A stretch of 8,940 bases of DNA from Gammaproteobacteria bacterium. Its GTDB lineage: Bacteria > Pseudomonadota > Gammaproteobacteria > Chromatiales > Chromatiaceae. The notes under the pieces were generated by a model that did no database searches, was not told where the DNA came from, and saw only the letters and a program-made list of their open reading frames with translations. The stretch is taken from the NCBI GenBank assembly GCA_030621975.1, contig JAUXGQ010000034.1, positions 1 to 8,940 of the forward strand, written 5' to 3'. The position numbers and the translations under genes were made by a program. How positions within the stretch are numbered: the stretch's first letter is position 1; every line of letters starts with the position of its first letter. Below are positions 7,029 to 8,940 of the stretch, in pieces.

Positions 7029-8012
7029 TCAAACATAATCGAGCCGTTTCATGAGCATTCGCATGACTGCGCTACTTATCAAACTACTAGCTTCATCTTG
7101 ATGGTTTACGCTGGTTTTTTTTGTCGACCTCATGCATGCGTTGATTTCAAAAATCAGCAACTCATTCTCGTCACTCACATGACAATCGATTCCGAAAAAA
7201 TCCAACTTCAGTATTTCATAGATGCCCCGGCAACGCTGGAGCGTTTGGGTTCCCGGATTCCGCAAGAACTCCTTTTCCTCAATCTGGTAATCTGAATTGT
7301 CTTCCATCAGTTCTTTTCTACTTTTTGAATGGATATTCCAGCACGTAGATACAATGCGGTGCCTGGGGTAAACTGCTCCGTCAATGATGAAAAGCCGCGA
7401 TTTTCTGTACAGCCCGTCCGATGACTGGAAGTCGGCAAATTCGGTGATGTAATAGTCTCTTCCGTCGAAAGCAAACTGTTCGAGTTCATGCAGTTGCTCC
7501 AGGTTTTCAAGCAGGAATGTCTTCAGCCCGTTATGTAACCCCGCCTGCCTGAAAATAAAAGGCGCCGCCACGGTGCCATTCTGCACAAGTTTTTCGACGT
7601 CGCTGAGGTACCTGGGTGTGACTCGGATTGTTTTCGGCACTCGGATTCCTTCAATTTCTTTCAATAATTCGTAAACGCTGTCTCGGGTAGTTTTCAAGAT
7701 ATTGTCCGGATGATTGAGTACGGGTACGTCCAGCTTTTCTATAAGCTGTGTGGCCTGCATGAGTGCCTTTTGATTGGCATCCGCCTCGCAGATCGTGTTG
7801 AGGACAAGTGATGGTTGGCCGAGGTCGTTGTCTGTTCGCTTGCTGCCACCCAGAGCTACGGTTCGAAATGGAACCATATTTTTGTCAATAATTTCGTTGA
7901 TCGAGGTGGTTCCCGAGATACTGACCTCAATGTCTGAAATACTACCCGTATTCACTAGCACTCTAGCCCGATTGTCATCTGGTATGCCGATGAGACTGAC
8001 AACGTCATTCAT
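7029..8012 (-). CDS. ATP-grasp family ligase, function unknown
   Basis: This is a 327-residue cytoplasmic protein. The first 95 or so residues look like a divergent pre-ATP-grasp domain. The middle (LNHPDNILKTTRD, residues 99-111) and FRQAGLHNG (154-162) fit the nucleotide-binding part of ATP-grasp folds. The C-terminal LDFFGIDCHVSDENELLIFEINA (from 270) gives the metal-binding set D276, E289 and N291. Such enzymes form carboxylate-amine bonds through an acyl-phosphate, for example RimK-like ligases and peptide-modifying ligases. No partner shows the substrate. The start ATG at 8012 has a weak GAGAAG upstream. Base composition is clearly lower in GC than in the idr operon and the sulfotransferases, which hints at a different origin. 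The fold call is good; the substrate is unknown. Confidence 0.8.
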   Translation of the reverse strand: MNDVVSLIGIPDDNRARVLVNTGSISDIEVSISGTTSINEIIDKNMVPFRTVALGGSKRTDNDLGQPSLVLNTICEADANQKALMQATQLIEKLDVPVLNHPDNILKTTRDSVYELLKEIEGIRVPKTIRVTPRYLSDVEKLVQNGTVAAPFIFRQAGLHNGLKTFLLENLEQLHELEQFAFDGRDYYITEFADFQSSDGLYRKSRLFIIDGAVYPRHRIVSTCWNIHSKSRKELMEDNSDYQIEEKEFLRNPGTQTLQRCRGIYEILKLDFFGIDCHVSDENELLIFEINACMRSTKKTSVNHQDEASSLISSAVMRMLMKRLDYV

Positions 8013-8016
8013 TGCG

Positions 8017-8125
8017 CTACTTCTCTTTATTCAATTTTCTGGTAATCATCCACTCTACCGCGCGATTTGGTTGGTTGCGCTGTTTGGCACAATAGTAGTT
8101 GATGTCCTTTTCTTTAGAAAGCCTA
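8017..8125 (-). pseudogene. probable 3' stub of a gene upstream of the ATP-grasp gene, cut by the IS
   Basis: On the - strand a frame runs open to a TAG at 8019-8017, only 4 bases before the ATP-grasp start. It encodes about 36 residues, hydrophilic and Lys/Arg/Asn-rich (ending in MITRKLNKEK). Operon-like spacing suggests it is the C-terminus of a former co-transcribed partner, removed by the element at about 8125. The opposite strand reads as a hydrophobic stretch (LWLVALFG-type), which is what antisense of such codons gives; the strand choice is therefore uncertain. Confidence 0.3.
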
Positions 8126-8128
8126 AAG

Positions 8129-8160
8129 GGGTCAGTACCGAATGGCGCTTACTTAAGCGT
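8129..8160. repeat. probable left end of the IS4-family element
   Basis: The boundary between the AT-rich remnant and IS sequence seems to fall near GGGGTCAGTACCGAATGG (8128-8145). It is followed by CGCTTA-CT-TAAGCG (8146-8159), an inverted 6-bp palindrome of the kind found at IS ends. About 95 bases separate it from the transposase ATG, and I see no other gene there. The right end is outside the window, so the inverted repeat cannot be confirmed. Confidence 0.35.
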
Positions 8161-8254
8161 AACCGACTAAAATACCTTGGAGAAAGGCTGGCGTGGGTGA
8201 TAGGCGGGGCTGAAGGCGCCTAAACCAAAGCCACCACCCAGGGAGCCAGCCTTC

Positions 8255-8940
8255 ATGCATCCTATCCTTCACGCCAACGATCAGCAACAAAAACGTGTCA
8301 GCCAGCATGTCGCCAACGCCGATTCCTACGCATTCTTCAACCTGCTCACCGGACCGCAACTGCTCGACAAGGTCGAATCTTTGCTACCGGAACACCACGA
8401 GCGACAGTTTCCTCCCACAGAGACGCTGTCGATGTTCCTCGCCCAGGCACTCTCGGCAAACGGCAGTTGCCGCGCGGTGGTCAACGACGCTGCGGTCAAG
8501 CGGCTTGTGAGTGGCATGACACCCTGTAGCACCAATACGAGTGGATACTGTAGGGCGCGTGCGCGCCTGCCGCAGGCGATGATTGCGACGCTGAGCTGGC
8601 AAGCCGGGGAGGTGATTGCCGCGGGTGCCGCTGCTTGGTGGCACTGGCGGGGACGGCCCGTGCGCCTGGTCGATAGCGCGACGGTCACGTTGCCCGACAC
8701 GGAGGAGAATCAAGCCAAATATCCCCAATCGAGCAGTCAGAAGCCGGGGGGAAGATCCTGGTCATCACGTTTGTCTGCCCGAAGGAGGCGCCCAAAGCCG
8801 TTGTCAAGGCGCTGTATCGCAGCTGTTGGAACGTAGAGCTGGATCTGCGCAACATCAAGACGACGCTCGGCATGGAGACACTGCGTTGCAAGACCCCTGA
8901 GATGGCCGTCAAAGAGCCCTGGGTTCACCTACTGGCCTAC
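8255..8940 (+). pseudogene. IS4-family transposase, internally deleted and frameshifted, runs off the window
   Basis: The first part, from ATG 8255, is a normal IS4 transposase N-terminus. It reaches the first catalytic Asp (D140 in LVDSATVTLPD) and the conserved SSQKPG. At about 8745-8752 the sequence jumps to the C-terminal part of the family in another frame (8752 onward: KILVITF, then LYRSCWNVELDLRNIK and TTLGMETLRCKTPEM). The middle of the catalytic domain with the second Asp is missing, by my estimate well over 100 residues. In the YREK motif (Y-x2-R-x3-E-x6-K) the Tyr, Glu (codon 8836-8838) and Lys are kept, but the Arg is Cys. After the junction the original frame carries unrelated sequence to a stop near 8836. 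The element cannot make an active transposase. Confidence 0.88.

Noticed and set aside
6954..7295. 113-codon + strand frame over the repeat and the end of the ATP-grasp gene
   Set aside because: It has no ribosome binding site, begins in the repeat and is antisense to the conserved metal-binding motif.
7774..8223. 149-codon + strand frame with a hydrophobic tail near 8014-8130, at first sight a membrane protein end
   Set aside because: Most is antisense to the ATP-grasp gene, and the hydrophobic tail is what antisense of Lys/Asn/Glu codons produces; the - strand reading has operon-like spacing.
1..8940. tRNA, rRNA, CRISPR arrays or riboswitches
   Set aside because: No cloverleaf-like, rRNA-like or regularly spaced repeat sequence was seen; the only short repeat is the 13-bp tandem pair.

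Overview
The window looks like an accessory region of a proteobacterium, probably a gammaproteobacterium. It has GC-rich coding sequence, Tat-exported periplasmic redox enzymes, c-type cytochromes, a sigma-54 promoter and an IS4-type insertion sequence. The species cannot be told from the sequence alone.

Region 1 (1-4449) is a tight operon on the + strand. It holds a di-haem cytochrome c peroxidase/MauG-type protein (5' end outside the window), a Tat-exported Rieske [2Fe-2S] subunit and a 899-residue molybdopterin subunit with a C-x2-C-x3-C-x70-S iron-sulfur motif. A strong intrinsic terminator follows. The catalytic pair belongs to the arsenite-oxidase (Aio) branch of the DMSO-reductase family. 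The peroxidase fused into the operon, the longer large subunit and non-Aio residues at the presumed oxyanion site fit dissimilatory iodate reductase (IdrA/IdrB with IdrP-type peroxidases) better than arsenite oxidase. In the published Idr model, IdrAB reduces iodate in the periplasm and the peroxidases remove the H2O2 formed. This is the most interesting system in the window.

Region 2 (4450-4852) is intergenic. It holds a 35-codon ORF with a perfect Shine-Dalgarno, a coding-like remnant after it, and a near-consensus sigma-54 (-24/-12) promoter. That promoter shows that the next gene starts at GTG 4853, not further upstream.

Region 3 (4853-6791) holds two tandem PAPS-dependent sulfotransferases that share the P-loop and PB motifs but are otherwise divergent. 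They probably form one sigma-54-driven unit.

Region 4 (6792-8130) has lower GC. It holds a lone ATP-grasp ligase on the - strand, convergent with the sulfotransferases. A 13-bp tandem repeat lies downstream, an inverted 10-bp motif lies on each side, and the 3' stub of a probable upstream operon partner remains.

Region 5 (8130-8940) is the left part of a decayed IS4-family element. Its transposase has lost the middle of the catalytic domain and changed frame. The mix of base composition, the remnants and the IS suggest a mobile island, which agrees with the known horizontal spread of idr clusters.
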